A stretch of DNA of 64,000 nucleotides from CAVTYH01 sp963738835 (GTDB taxonomy: Bacteria > Planctomycetota > Planctomycetia > Pirellulales > JADZDJ01): contig CAVTYH010000007.1 of assembly GCA_963738835.1 (NCBI GenBank), forward strand, positions 194,881 through 258,880, written 5' to 3'. Of this stretch, positions 1 to 9,186 are shown piece by piece. The position numbers and the translations under genes were made by a program. Every line of letters begins with the position of its first letter. Positions within the stretch are counted from its first letter, which is position 1. Under the pieces are notes generated by a model. That model saw only the letters and a list, made by a program, of their open reading frames with translations, was not told the DNA's origin and did not search any database.

Positions 1-133
1 TGTCAGTCGGAAGGCCGCGATTTCGCCATGGAGTCCCAGAGGACACTGGGCGGACAAAGAAAGGCTGCGAGATGCCAGCGGCGTATCACAATCGTGCAAT
101 CCAACAAGACGCATTTACCAAGTCTGATTTCCG

Positions 134-934
134 TCAAGGCTTGATCTCCGCTTGCTCCAGCGTCACGTTGCCTTGCTTGGCGTTGTAGCCTTGGTGCTGC
201 ACGATTTCGAAGAGCAGGTCGGCTTTCTCGGTGGGCGGAACTCGCTTTGGGAACTGCACGGTCTGGTAGTCGTGCAGCGTCGGTTCCAAGGCGCTGCGGA
301 AGAGCACATGGCCGCCGTAGGTGCGGCGGATTTCCACGTCGATTGGTTTTTGCGTGTAGTTGCGGATGCGCTGACTGTAGATGGTGTGGTCGTCCCAGCC
401 GGCGACATTGGTGTTTTCCACTTGCACAACTTCATTGCCGCCGACTTGCTGATAGCGATTTTCGCCGTTTATTTGCACCCACAAGTGGTCGCGGAAATAA
501 CGCAGCTTGACCAGCTCGAAAATCACCTCGGGATCGGGTCCCAGATTCAGTTCGATCTTGTCGCCGATCGGGATGTACTTGATCGATTGCTGCGTGAGGT
601 ACGACAAGCCATCGCGGCCATTCTCACGGAACACGCGCACCATGCCATCGGGCAGCGGCGTTGTGCCCAGCTTCGAATCTTTGTTATTCGTCAGCAGATA
701 CATCCGCACCAACTGGTCGCCGTACTCTGGTGGCCGGTAGCGATACTGAATCTTAAACGGCACGGTTTGGCCTTCGAAACTGCGAATTCGCTTTGACCAG
801 CCGTTGGCGATGGTTTCGGTCCCCTCCACGGTGTAGATAAAGTATTCGCTCAGGCCTTCTTTGATGATTTCTTTTTCCTTTGCCTCGGCTCCTTTGTCAG
901 CGTTGTCCGCAAATTGGTCGCGCAAGCATGCCAC
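134..934 (-). CDS. DUF4139-type protein, C-terminal part (frameshifted)
   Basis: This is the larger, C-terminal piece of a secreted protein whose N-terminal piece lies at 1079-1564. It is beta-rich, with stretches such as IELNLGPDPEVIFE and GGHVLFRSALEP, and resembles the DUF4139 family seen in many secreted bacterial proteins; its biochemical role is unknown. The frame should be entered by a shift near 925, because the sequence just upstream (QLAQIPIDAVKKLPMGKAAD) continues it from another frame. The apparent start inside MACLRDQ is therefore not a true start. Three single-base insertions of the same sign within about 170 bases break the gene. Family assignment is moderate. Confidence 0.6.
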   Translation of the reverse strand: MACLRDQFADNADKGAEAKEKEIIKEGLSEYFIYTVEGTETIANGWSKRIRSFEGQTVPFKIQYRYRPPEYGDQLVRMYLLTNNKDSKLGTTPLPDGMVRVFRENGRDGLSYLTQQSIKYIPIGDKIELNLGPDPEVIFELVKLRYFRDHLWVQINGENRYQQVGGNEVVQVENTNVAGWDDHTIYSQRIRNYTQKPIDVEIRRTYGGHVLFRSALEPTLHDYQTVQFPKRVPPTEKADLLFEIVQHQGYNAKQGNVTLEQAEIKP

Positions 935-1078
935 GGGCGGCCTCGAGTCGAAGATCGGCTGCCTTACCCATCGGCAGTTTTTTTACCGCGTCGATTGGAA
1001 TTTGCGCCAGCTGCGCAGATCTTCTCGACCAGATTGATCGTGCCGACGACCAGCCGGATCTGGGCATCTTCATATTCT

Positions 1079-1564
1079 TCACCGCTGTTGTTCGAAGACG
1101 CGCACGAAGCCTTCGAAACCCATCTTGGTTTCGTCCTTGTCGGCAATGCACACGTAGTCGGCGTTCCAGGTGATGCCGCTGGTGAAGTAAGTGATTTGAA
1201 TCGCGGCTTCGCCGTCGAAATCGCTCTTCACGTTCCAGTACAACATCTGCGGCTTGTCGTGCGGAAACGTGGTGTCCAGCACATCGAGCTTGTCGGGCTG
1301 CGTGAGAAACTTGAGTTCGACCGAACTGGGGTCGATCAATGTGTTGGCCCAGGAGAACTGCAACGGGTTCATCCCCTTTTTGAACGTGACCGTGCGGGTT
1401 TCGCGAACCAGCGTCAGGTCCTCGCTGTTATAGATCGTCAACTGCACCGTGTTCCGTTTGGGCACGGTCGAGAGATCGATATTCTCGCCGCCGGCAAAGG
1501 CCTGAGTCGCCGCAAGTGCCGTCGCCATAAGGAGCAGAATCGACTGGAAGGATGCGTATTTCAT
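1079..1564 (-). CDS. DUF4139-type protein, N-terminal part (frameshifted)
   Basis: N-terminal piece of the protein continued at 134-934. It opens with a signal peptide (hydrophobic LLLMATALAATQAFAG, residues 9-24), so the product is exported. The region VQLTIYNSEDLTLVRETRTV and the later SGITWNADYVC are typical of DUF4139 proteins. The frame ends at EGFVRVFEQQR, whereas one frame over the sequence reads NNSGEEYEDAQIRLVVGTIN, which is the expected continuation. Removing one base near 1093, one near 1017 and one near 925 restores a single protein of about 475 residues. The gene is transcribed divergently from the small secreted protein at 1750. Confidence 0.6.
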   Translation of the reverse strand: MKYASFQSILLLMATALAATQAFAGGENIDLSTVPKRNTVQLTIYNSEDLTLVRETRTVTFKKGMNPLQFSWANTLIDPSSVELKFLTQPDKLDVLDTTFPHDKPQMLYWNVKSDFDGEAAIQITYFTSGITWNADYVCIADKDETKMGFEGFVRVFEQQR

Positions 1565-1749
1565 TGCTGGACCATAAAGAGTTGTGCAAATAGAAGCGGC
1601 ATCGATGGTTTAGACGCCCCAGCGGAAATTTAGTTCCCGACAACTTTTTTCGCCGATTTGTCCTAAATTCCGGCCACTCGCGTTATTACTCTGAATGAAG
1701 GCACCGGGGGGGCGAACCACATCACATATTCCGAATGAGGAGCAAGAAC

Positions 1750-2139
1750 ATGCAGTTTCTGCGAGGCACGAAGGTCCAAAATTCAATCGTCATCTGCATC
1801 GCGATGGCCGTGGGCTGCGGTGTGCTGGCCACGGGTTCCACCGCACTGGCCAAGGCTAAAGCCGGCAAAAAGGCCAACCAGCTACAGGTCGTACTGGGCA
1901 CCGTCAAGTCGATCGATGGCAACTCCCTGACCGTCGAGGCAAAAAAAGGGGGCTCGAAACAATTACAGCTCACCGGCGACACCACGTATAAACTGAAAGG
2001 CAAGAAAGGCGCCGCCGATGAAACGGCCACTCGCACCGATGTGAAGGAAGGCGAGCGCGTGGCGATCACCGCCAAAGGCGATCAAGCGCAGACCGTTGTG
2101 ATTGAAGGCAAACATAAGAAAGCGAAGAAGAACGCCTGA
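1750..2139 (+). CDS. Small secreted lysine-rich protein
   Basis: About 129 residues. The N-terminus has a long hydrophobic export signal (SIVICIAMAVGCGVLATGSTALA), followed by a basic linker and a short beta-rich domain (VVLGTVKSIDGNSLTVEAKKGG, then GERVAITAK) resembling the DUF5666-like single-domain OB/SH3 type of secreted protein. The C-terminus is very lysine-rich. An alternative ATG lies 15 bases upstream at 1735. No function can be assigned. A GC-rich palindrome separates it from the sigma factor gene downstream. Confidence 0.6.
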   Translation: MQFLRGTKVQNSIVICIAMAVGCGVLATGSTALAKAKAGKKANQLQVVLGTVKSIDGNSLTVEAKKGGSKQLQLTGDTTYKLKGKKGAADETATRTDVKEGERVAITAKGDQAQTVVIEGKHKKAKKNA

Positions 2140-2147
2140 TTCACATT

Positions 2148-2170
2148 CTCCCTCTCCCCCAGGGGAGAGG
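2148..2170. repeat. Palindromic repeat, CCTCTCCCC family (possible terminator)
   Basis: Near-perfect palindrome (arms at 2151-2159 and 2162-2170) between the small secreted protein and the sigma factor. It belongs to the same dispersed family found inside uvrA and murD and near 61.1 kb. Here it could also end transcription of the upstream gene, though no T-run follows. Confidence 0.6.
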
Positions 2171-2179
2171 ATTCATTTC

Positions 2180-2728
2180 ATGGATCACATCTCATCCGGC
2201 CAAAGCAACGCTGACACCAGCAAACAACTGATGTTGCTGATGGTGCAGCATCAGCGGCAGATTTTTTCGTTCATTTACTCACTGGCGCCCGATCGGCACG
2301 ATGCCGAAGATTTGCTGCAAGAAACCAGCCTGGTCATCTGCGAGAAATTTGCCGAGTTCAAGCCGAGCACGAATTTCGTCGCCTGGGCCTGCCAGATTGC
2401 GCTATGGCGAGTGCGTGCCGCACGGCAGAAGTTTGCCCGTTCGAAGATTTTGTTCGATGACGAGGCGCTAGAGCAAGTTGCTGTCACCTCAGTGAAGTTG
2501 CGTGACGAGTTGGATCAACGCCATGTCGCGTTGGAACGCTGCCTGCAAAGACTTGGGCAGCGAGATCGGGAGTTTGTGATCGCGCGCTACCAATCCGACG
2601 GCACCGTCGAACAAGCGGCAAAACAATCGGGCCGTTCGCTGACGGCGGCCTACAAAGCGCTCGGCCGAATTCGGAAGCTGCTGTTGGATTGCGTGAACCG
2701 CCAAGTGGCGCTGGGGGCAGTGTCATGA
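2180..2728 (+). CDS. ECF-type RNA polymerase sigma factor
   Basis: About 182 residues. Region 2 is clear (QIFSFIYSLAPDRHDAEDLL, then FVAWACQIALWRVRAARQKF), and region 4 ends in a helix-turn-helix (TVEQAAKQSGRSLTAAYKAL). Similar short sigma-70 factors are common in planctomycetes and Verrucomicrobia. The start chosen is the ATG after the palindrome; an in-frame ATG further upstream lies inside the preceding gene. The stop codon overlaps the ATG of the FecR-like gene (ATGA at 2725-2728), which suggests translational coupling of a sigma factor and its regulator. Confidence 0.85.
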   Translation: MDHISSGQSNADTSKQLMLLMVQHQRQIFSFIYSLAPDRHDAEDLLQETSLVICEKFAEFKPSTNFVAWACQIALWRVRAARQKFARSKILFDDEALEQVAVTSVKLRDELDQRHVALERCLQRLGQRDREFVIARYQSDGTVEQAAKQSGRSLTAAYKALGRIRKLLLDCVNRQVALGAVS

Positions 2729-3012
2729 GTTTGGCCGATCGCGAAAACCCTGAATTGGCCGAGCTGTTGGATGGCCTTGTCGACGGCACGCTGACCGACG
2801 AACAAAAAACTCGTCTGTCTCAAATCCTCGCGGCATCGGAGCAGGCGCGAGAGTTGTACGTTCGCTATCTCGGTTTGTCGGCCAGCCTGTTTGAATATGC
2901 TGGCGAATTACAGTTTCCTTCGACGACACCCCAGTCGGCTGCGGCGCCGCGAATTCGCAAGTCGAGATTTTGGTGGCGCTTGCCGGGTTGGCAACCGCCG
3001 CAGCAATTGTGA
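2725..3012 (+). CDS. FecR-LamG protein, N-terminal part (frameshifted)
   Basis: Start of the anti-sigma-like partner of the ECF sigma factor. Residues 1-60 (ELAELLDGLVDGTLTDEQ, then ARELYVRYLGLSASL) match the cytoplasmic N-terminal helical region typical of planctomycete FecR-like proteins. The frame runs out after IRKSRFWWRL; a one-base deletion near 2955-2965 moves the reading into the transmembrane segment of the next entry. The ATG overlaps the sigma factor stop codon. Confidence 0.7.
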   Translation: MSLADRENPELAELLDGLVDGTLTDEQKTRLSQILAASEQARELYVRYLGLSASLFEYAGELQFPSTTPQSAAAPRIRKSRFWWRLPGWQPPQQL

Positions 3013-4316
3013 TTGCCGTCGTGCTGCATGGCACGAACGATCTTGACGCGGAGGCCGACGCTGAAGAATTCGCCGCGCAAATCACCGGCTTACAAGATTG
3101 CACTTGGACCGATTCAAAACCGGGACTCGAACTGGGCGATCAACTGCCGCACGGGCAACACCTGGAGCTCAAAAGCGGCATCGCGGAAATTACTTTCGAC
3201 AGCGGTGCGCAAATCACGTTGGAAGGACCTGTAGCACTCGATTTGAATTCTGCCTGGGAAGCCACGTTGCACGAGGGAAAACTGCGAGCCGAAGTGCCGG
3301 CCGAAGCGGTCGGCTTTGCGATTCAAAGCGCAACGGTCGATGTCGTCGATCTCGGCACGGAATTCGGCATGACGGTTGACGCCAACGGCGCCACGGATGT
3401 TTGCGTGCTTACAGGTTCTGTCGAAGCCACGTCGCGCGAGGCTGGTCGAGCCGAGCCGGCCAAATTTGTCCTGAAGCAGCACAGCGCTCGCCGATTCAGC
3501 CCCGCCGGCAGTGAAGAAATAGAAAATGCGGCCAGCATCCTTGGCCAGTTCAAAAAGCCGACGAAACTCAAGCGGCTCGCGAAATCGGCAAAACATGTTC
3601 ACTGGTCGTTCGATGAATCCGATGGCCGTACGGCGCAGGCCGATGGAACCTGGCCGGCCACGAGCGATCTGGGCGTTTTTATTGAAACCTCCAGCAATGC
3701 CGAGCAGACTGAACCGCGCGTCGCCGGCCGGTGGCGCGGCGCACTCCGCTTCGACGGCCATCTGCTTGCTCACGCTACCGTGCCTGGGTTTTCCACTCGC
3801 ACCGCTCATACCGTCGCATTTTGGGTCCGGATTCCGACTGATACATCCGTTGGCGACAGCGGCCCAATGGTCGCGTGGCTGACGAAAGCGCAAGATTCCG
3901 CGCATGTGCAGCCGGTGCAAATCGGCTGGAACAGTAATCCTTCACAAGGTCCCGTCGGCGCATTGCGCACCGACATCGGCCGAATCACCGCCATCGGCGC
4001 CACCGATCTGCGCGACGGCCAGTGGCATCACGTGGCGGTGGTCATCGTGCCGCGCAACACCGGCAAACAGCGCTGGCATATGCGTCAATATGTCGATGGC
4101 CGGCTGGAACCAGGAACCGCGAAGATCGCTAAGAAAGGACGCAACGATACCTTAAACGATTCGGCCGACGACATCGTCTGGCTCGGACACGAAGCCGGCA
4201 AGACGGCAGCCGATCAAAAAATGTTCCGCGGCGATCTTGATGAGTTGTTCATTGCCGATCGCGCCTTACCGCCTCCGCCGATCGCGGAGCTGTTCAAAGA
4301 AAATACGGGATTGTGA
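2970..4316 (+). CDS. FecR-LamG protein, membrane and periplasmic part (frameshifted)
   Basis: Continuation of the preceding piece. It starts with one transmembrane helix (ALAGLATAAAIVIAVVL), followed by a FecR domain with the characteristic VDLGTEFGMTVD motif, then a C-terminal concanavalin/LamG-type domain (AFWVRIPTD, DGQWHHVAVV, DLDELFIADRALP). The joined protein would be about 530 residues: cytoplasmic sigma-binding tail, one membrane pass, and a large outside region able to sense carbohydrate or envelope state. This is the usual architecture of planctomycete regulators paired with ECF sigma factors. The ligand cannot be inferred. The true start is at 2725; TTG at 2970 only marks the open frame. 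Confidence 0.75.
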   Translation: MVALAGLATAAAIVIAVVLHGTNDLDAEADAEEFAAQITGLQDCTWTDSKPGLELGDQLPHGQHLELKSGIAEITFDSGAQITLEGPVALDLNSAWEATLHEGKLRAEVPAEAVGFAIQSATVDVVDLGTEFGMTVDANGATDVCVLTGSVEATSREAGRAEPAKFVLKQHSARRFSPAGSEEIENAASILGQFKKPTKLKRLAKSAKHVHWSFDESDGRTAQADGTWPATSDLGVFIETSSNAEQTEPRVAGRWRGALRFDGHLLAHATVPGFSTRTAHTVAFWVRIPTDTSVGDSGPMVAWLTKAQDSAHVQPVQIGWNSNPSQGPVGALRTDIGRITAIGATDLRDGQWHHVAVVIVPRNTGKQRWHMRQYVDGRLEPGTAKIAKKGRNDTLNDSADDIVWLGHEAGKTAADQKMFRGDLDELFIADRALPPPPIAELFKENTGL

Positions 4317-4320
4317 ACTG

Positions 4321-4668
4321 ATGAAAGTTCCCAGGCGGATCATTATCATTGGCTTGCTAGCTGCGGCGCTGGTGGGTGGCGGCTACTGGGCACGAGAAAA
4401 AATGATCTTTGCAGAAATTGGATCGATCTTCGCCGTTGGGCCGTTGAGTCCTGTGCTCGATCACCACCAATCGGCCGATCGATACGATATCGACAAGGTG
4501 GCTCAAATCGAGCGTGAAATGCATGAGCTCAAGGATCAACTCGATGTGGAGGCTAACTGCTGGCGTGCCACAATGATCGCACTATTTAGCGGCGGCGGGA
4601 TTATGCTTCTAGGATGTATTTGGTTGTCGTGGAGACACTGGCGACCATCGCAGGTTACAGTCTCATGA
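4321..4668 (+). CDS. Small two-pass membrane protein
   Basis: 115 residues, with hydrophobic helices at about 6-22 (IIIIGLLAAALVGGGYW) and 85-103 (MIALFSGGGIMLLGCIWL) flanking a short coiled-coil-like stretch (IEREMHELKDQLDVEA). It starts four bases after the FecR-LamG stop and its own stop overlaps the next ATG (ATGA), so it belongs to the same transcript as the sigma/FecR pair. No family recognised. Confidence 0.6.
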   Translation: MKVPRRIIIIGLLAAALVGGGYWAREKMIFAEIGSIFAVGPLSPVLDHHQSADRYDIDKVAQIEREMHELKDQLDVEANCWRATMIALFSGGGIMLLGCIWLSWRHWRPSQVTVS

Positions 4669-5885
4669 GATCAGGCAAACCCATCGCACTTTCTCTCGCG
4701 CCTCTAGCACCATTGTTCCTGACTTGGAACTTGATCGTGCCGTTGTTGACTGTCTGGGCCGACAATGATCAACCGCCCGATCCGCTCCCCGGCGTGAAAG
4801 TAACGTTGTCGATCTCGGTGAACGAATACGATCCCTCAGTTCTCTCTGCTACCACGATAAAATGCATCGTGGAAAACAAATCGAAACAGCCGATCGTCGT
4901 GCCAATCGGATACGACGGGCAAGTGGTTCGCCTTTGCGGGAAAGCGCCATCGATGAACTGGTCGGAAACAATGCGGATCGACCTTTGGCACCCTGGCCTC
5001 ACTCCCGGCGGCGGGCGACCCGAAATGATTTCGAAGCCGCCAAAGCTCGATTCCCAGCAGGTGCTGCCGGGACAACAGCAAGTTGTTTTCGAATTCCCTC
5101 TGGATGCCGTGCTGCTCAATCGAGGTTTTCCGAAAACGGATATGTCGATCAATAAAGATTGGTATTGGGACTGGCCGGCACGTTCCACGCCGCCGCGTAC
5201 GCCGATTAATCTGCCTGGTCGCGGTGACCTTGCGGAAAAAACGGCGCTGTGGGCTACAGTCGCGGTCGGCGGCAAGTCGTTAAGCTCTGAAGAAACTACA
5301 CTGAAGGTTCAATCAACCGAATCGAAAAAGCCAAACGCGCCCGGCCTGCCGGCAAACACCGAGGCAAAAGCAAGACAAACGAAACGCATTCCTCTAGATC
5401 AGCTTCCGCTGAGATTGGTTGCCGCGGTGAAGAAGCAATTCCCCAAGGGCGAAATTCTGCGTGCCAAACAGACGCCGTATACGCCGGCGATGATGGATTG
5501 CGAAGACTGGGGGGTGCGAGTGAAAGACGCCCAACAGGAATTCGACGTGGGGGTCCTAAGCATTTCCGGCAGCTATCAGGTAAACGACATCGCCAAATCC
5601 ATTGCCGTCGGCGATGTGCCAAAGCCCGTGACGGCAGCGCTGAATTTGAAATATCCGCAGGCAACCATCAAATCGGCCCGCGAGGTCTTGAATGGTCTGA
5701 TATCGCTGCCGCCGGGCAAATCGAAACCGCCCGATTACGAACTGACCATCGTCACCGCCGACAAAGAATCGCTCGTCGTAAACTTCACCCCGGAAAGAAC
5801 AAAAAACGCGAAAGGAGAAGAGCAGCGGAATCCGGAGAAGATGGTGTTCGCATGGGAATCGCCGATCGATGACGGAAAGAAGTAG
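4665..5885 (+). CDS. Secreted protein with PepSY-like repeats
   Basis: 406 residues. An N-terminal hydrophobic segment (ALSLAPLAPLFLTWNLIVPLL) serves as signal or anchor. The first half is a beta-rich region (VKVTLSISVNEYDPSVLSA...IKCIVENKSKQPIVV). The second half, after a proline/lysine linker, holds two weak repeats (LPLRLVAAVKKQFPKGEI and VPKPVTAALNLKYPQATI) resembling the PepSY-like periplasmic fold. Last gene of the sigma-factor cluster, overlapping the preceding gene by four bases. Function unknown; a periplasmic regulatory or inhibitory role would fit but is inference. Confidence 0.6.
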   Translation: MRSGKPIALSLAPLAPLFLTWNLIVPLLTVWADNDQPPDPLPGVKVTLSISVNEYDPSVLSATTIKCIVENKSKQPIVVPIGYDGQVVRLCGKAPSMNWSETMRIDLWHPGLTPGGGRPEMISKPPKLDSQQVLPGQQQVVFEFPLDAVLLNRGFPKTDMSINKDWYWDWPARSTPPRTPINLPGRGDLAEKTALWATVAVGGKSLSSEETTLKVQSTESKKPNAPGLPANTEAKARQTKRIPLDQLPLRLVAAVKKQFPKGEILRAKQTPYTPAMMDCEDWGVRVKDAQQEFDVGVLSISGSYQVNDIAKSIAVGDVPKPVTAALNLKYPQATIKSAREVLNGLISLPPGKSKPPDYELTIVTADKESLVVNFTPERTKNAKGEEQRNPEKMVFAWESPIDDGKK

Positions 5886-5946
5886 CGGGTAACGCTATCC
5901 CAAGCGGCGATTGCAATCGCAACGGCCCGCTCGGCCAGATGTCCGG

Positions 5947-8535
5947 CTACGTCTCACGCTGCATCCGCGATGCGAATTTCTGGTAGAGCATCGAAACGCC
6001 CATCAGCATCAGGCCTAACACGGCCAGAGCCAGCACGCGCGGCAGCCAGCGCAGGCTTTCCAGGTCGAGGAAGAAAACCTTCAGCAGAATTGGGCCGAAG
6101 GCCACGAGGCCGAGCAACCGGAAGAGCGGATAGCGCTGGGCAAAGCCTGCGGCGACCACAATGGCGGCGTAGATGGCCCAGACGATCGAATACGTCGCCA
6201 TCTCGGCCATGCGCATGTCAGCAAACGGAGACCAACCGGCGGCGGCCGCCGCAGCATACCAGGAATGGATTTCAAACGAGATGGCCGTCAGCAGCACCAC
6301 GTTCGCCAGAATTCCCAATAGCGGATCGAGCACGGCTTCACCGAGTTCGTCCACCCTGCCATCTAGCAATCCAGATAGTTGCTCGCTCAATTTTCGCTGG
6401 TCGCCAAATTTCTGGCGGTACATCGCGCCAGCAGCGAAGTACAGCGCGGCCACCAGCGCCAGCGAAACGAACCTGGAGTTGGCCAGCAGGTGATAGATTC
6501 CATCGAGGGTGTAGCCGGCGTGAATCACTCGACCGCCGACCATCCCCAGCGCCAATGCTGCGGCGTACCAGCGGACTGTTGGCTTATCGAACCAGAAACC
6601 GGCGGCCCAAATAAGAGCCGCATCGATGGTCCACAGAATCAGCGCCAGCCGCGTGTCCCACTGGCACAGCACCCCCAGCATCAAAATGATATTGCCGGCG
6701 CCGGCGAGCAGACCGCTCAGAGCCCGATCGACATCGCTCGGTTGCTCTCGCCGAAGCAACCGCGGCACGAGCCAATACAATCCGCCCGCCACAATGGCCA
6801 ACAGGCCCGACACTTCCATCACGACAAAGCGCAGATCCCAAGTGCTGCCCTCGATAAGCTGCGCTCGGGCCCGGAAGTCGAACGGAATCAGGCGCACTGC
6901 CATTACGATGAACACGGCCACGCCGATGAAGCTCAGCAGCCGATCACGGCAGGCAAGGCCCAGCACCGTGAACAGCAAAGCTTCGATCGCCCAAATCGGC
7001 CCGAGCAAAGCGAAATCGGTCAGTTGCAGGGGCGGCGAGAACGTAACAAGCACCGCTCCCAGGACAAAGAGCAAGGCTGTGGTGATGGTGGCAATGTCTT
7101 CGCGCGAAAATGTCGAAAAGTTGCGCGAGAAAATCGCGATGACATCGTCTTGCTGTGTTGAATCGCTACGCAAGCGATTGACAACGCGGTACAAAGCGCC
7201 GCACCCCAACGATAGTAAGCTAACCGACAAAAACGCGGCAAAGCGCAAATCGACCGTCGAATTACCGAAGCTGCGTGCCGGCGAGAGGAAGTCGAAACCG
7301 ATCAACCGTCCTCCGGCAAGCAAGAACACAATCAACCCGGTCAGTCGCATTTGCGGATCGCGCATCAACAGTCCGAGCACCGTGAAAATGAGGGCTTCGA
7401 CGGCCCAGATGGGCCCAAGATAGGTTAGATCGTGCAATTGCAACATCGGGGCCAGAACAACCAGCGCGCTCCCAATGGCGGAAATTAACCATGCCATCGA
7501 CAGATGCAATTCATCAACCAGCGGTTCTCGCCACAACGCCCACGGTAGCAGTCGATACAACCCGCCCGCCAACATTGCCAGCAGGCCGGCGAACATGAAC
7601 GCCGCGAATCGAAAATCGATAACTGATTCTCCAAAGCTGCGGGCCGGCGAGAGGAAATCGAAACCGATGAGTCGTGCAGCCGCCAGGCCGAAGACAATCA
7701 GACCGGTGATGCAGAATTGGCGATCGCGCGCTAGAAGACCGAGTACGGTGAACACCAGGGCTTCGATCGCCCAAATCGGGCCGAGATAAATCCAATCGTG
7801 GAGTTGCAAGGTCGGCGATAGCGTGACGAGTGCGGCGCCGATCGCCGACAGCATGCCGGCAGTATTTCGATCAAAGTTATCGTCGTTGGTTTCTCGCCCC
7901 AATGCCCAGGGAATCAGACGATACAATTCGCCCGCGATGAGAGTGACCAAGCCGGCGATGAAAAACATGGCGGCCCGCAGATCGAGAGCCGACTCGCCAA
8001 TCAAGCGTGGCCACGTGTGAAAATCCCAGCCCAAGAGCCGGCCTGCGCCCAACAGCAGCACGATGGCCGCGGTAGTACACATCTGGCGATCGCAGAAATA
8101 CACGCCAACCAGGGTGAATACAAAGCCTTCGACGCACCACGTAGCGCCCCAGTAAGCGGCATCGTTAATCTGCAGCGGAATCGCCAGCGTGAAAAAGACG
8201 GCCGCCAGCGCCAAATGCACACGTGGCATCCGATCGACGTTCGTCACCCGCGCGTAAGTCACGGCAAACAGCACACCGTGCAACAAAGCCATACCCCAGC
8301 CGACGAGCACAACTGCTGATCGGGATGATTGTGAAACAAGAACCAGGTGAGGCCGACGAACAGAAACGAATTTGCCGACAGGGTGAACAGGTCGGCTGTC
8401 TGGCTGAGACGTTTCCACGCGACGGGCGGAACGGTGCTGCCAACCAAAAAGATAAGCGCGTGCAGCACCACGAACCATTGCGTGCCCCACACGATGCTGT
8501 TGTTGGCTGGATCGAAATGCGAATTGAACAGCCAA
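5947..8535 (-). CDS. DUF2339 multi-pass membrane protein, C-terminal part (frameshifted)
   Basis: Main piece of a very large membrane protein of the DUF2339 type, with more than 20 hydrophobic helices. It contains four diverged copies of a unit centred on LGPIWAIEALVFTVLGLL followed by FDFLSPARSFGESVIDFRFA, each about 120-135 residues long, so the protein grew by internal duplication. The frame is entered from 8259-9149 by a one-base deletion near 8320. Joined to that piece and the N-terminal coiled-coil piece it would be about 1200 residues, long for the family. Role unknown. Confidence 0.75.
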   Translation of the reverse strand: MAVQFAFRSSQQQHRVGHAMVRGAARAYLFGWQHRSARRVETSQPDSRPVHPVGKFVSVRRPHLVLVSQSSRSAVVLVGWGMALLHGVLFAVTYARVTNVDRMPRVHLALAAVFFTLAIPLQINDAAYWGATWCVEGFVFTLVGVYFCDRQMCTTAAIVLLLGAGRLLGWDFHTWPRLIGESALDLRAAMFFIAGLVTLIAGELYRLIPWALGRETNDDNFDRNTAGMLSAIGAALVTLSPTLQLHDWIYLGPIWAIEALVFTVLGLLARDRQFCITGLIVFGLAAARLIGFDFLSPARSFGESVIDFRFAAFMFAGLLAMLAGGLYRLLPWALWREPLVDELHLSMAWLISAIGSALVVLAPMLQLHDLTYLGPIWAVEALIFTVLGLLMRDPQMRLTGLIVFLLAGGRLIGFDFLSPARSFGNSTVDLRFAAFLSVSLLSLGCGALYRVVNRLRSDSTQQDDVIAIFSRNFSTFSREDIATITTALLFVLGAVLVTFSPPLQLTDFALLGPIWAIEALLFTVLGLACRDRLLSFIGVAVFIVMAVRLIPFDFRARAQLIEGSTWDLRFVVMEVSGLLAIVAGGLYWLVPRLLRREQPSDVDRALSGLLAGAGNIILMLGVLCQWDTRLALILWTIDAALIWAAGFWFDKPTVRWYAAALALGMVGGRVIHAGYTLDGIYHLLANSRFVSLALVAALYFAAGAMYRQKFGDQRKLSEQLSGLLDGRVDELGEAVLDPLLGILANVVLLTAISFEIHSWYAAAAAAGWSPFADMRMAEMATYSIVWAIYAAIVVAAGFAQRYPLFRLLGLVAFGPILLKVFFLDLESLRWLPRVLALAVLGLMLMGVSMLYQKFASRMQRET

Positions 8536-9149
8536 CCCGCAAACATCAGCACGGTGGCGGTCAAAGTCAGCGGTTTCAAAAATCGCCAGTCACGCCACAC
8601 CGCACAGGCCATCAGCGCAACGTTCAAAAACGCCAAATATGTGAAGAGGCCAGCGTAATTCCCGCTGCCGCTGGATGTGAGAATGGGCGTAAGATATCCG
8701 CCCAGCGCACCAAGCAGCACAACAGCCGGACTATCGGCGTACAGCGCCAGCGCAATAGCCATCACAGTCAGCCCGGCGCATTCGACAAACGCCACCTGCT
8801 CTGGCCACAACTTGTACAAATGCAACGCGGCAAATGCCGAAGCATACAGCGTGAAAATGCTGAGCCCGACCAACGCCTGGGTTGTCACCGGCAGTCCACG
8901 ACGGCGCGTGAAGTAACTGCCAACAAGAAAACCGACGCCCAGCAAATGGAAACCGGTCACCTGCAACCACGGCGGCGTGTGAAAGGTGCTCCATGCCCAA
9001 TGTACTCCGAAGCCGACGGCCAAGAGCAGCGTGAACGCGCCGACCCAGGTCATCCAGCGGCCGCCGATCAGTGTTTCCCAATCGATCTGGCCGATCTTGG
9101 CGTATTTTTCGGCGAGACTGCTAGCCACCGTCGTTGGTAGCTTCGGCAC
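8259..9149 (-). CDS. DUF2339 multi-pass membrane protein, middle part (frameshifted)
   Basis: Middle piece of the DUF2339 protein. It begins with the diagnostic segment IDWETLIGGRWMTWVGAF, followed by regularly spaced transmembrane helices (TLLLAVGFGVHWAWS, VTGFHLLGVGFLVGSYF and others). Upstream the same frame reads PFEDRPYYEAPRSNL, which continues the N-terminal piece at 9187-9561 after a one-base insertion near 9190. Downstream it leaves the conserved reading near 8320, where a base is missing. Confidence 0.75.
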   Translation of the reverse strand: MPKLPTTVASSLAEKYAKIGQIDWETLIGGRWMTWVGAFTLLLAVGFGVHWAWSTFHTPPWLQVTGFHLLGVGFLVGSYFTRRRGLPVTTQALVGLSIFTLYASAFAALHLYKLWPEQVAFVECAGLTVMAIALALYADSPAVVLLGALGGYLTPILTSSGSGNYAGLFTYLAFLNVALMACAVWRDWRFLKPLTLTATVLMFAGWLFNSHFDPANNSIVWGTQWFVVLHALIFLVGSTVPPVAWKRLSQTADLFTLSANSFLFVGLTWFLFHNHPDQQLCSSAGVWLCCTVCCLP

Positions 9150-9186
9150 CAGATTCGACCGCGGCGCTTCGTAGTAGGGACGATCT

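Noticed and set aside
152..796. Long open frame on the + strand opposite the DUF4139 gene
   Set aside because: The opposite strand has a recognisable secreted protein; this frame is an antisense shadow with no domain or signal.
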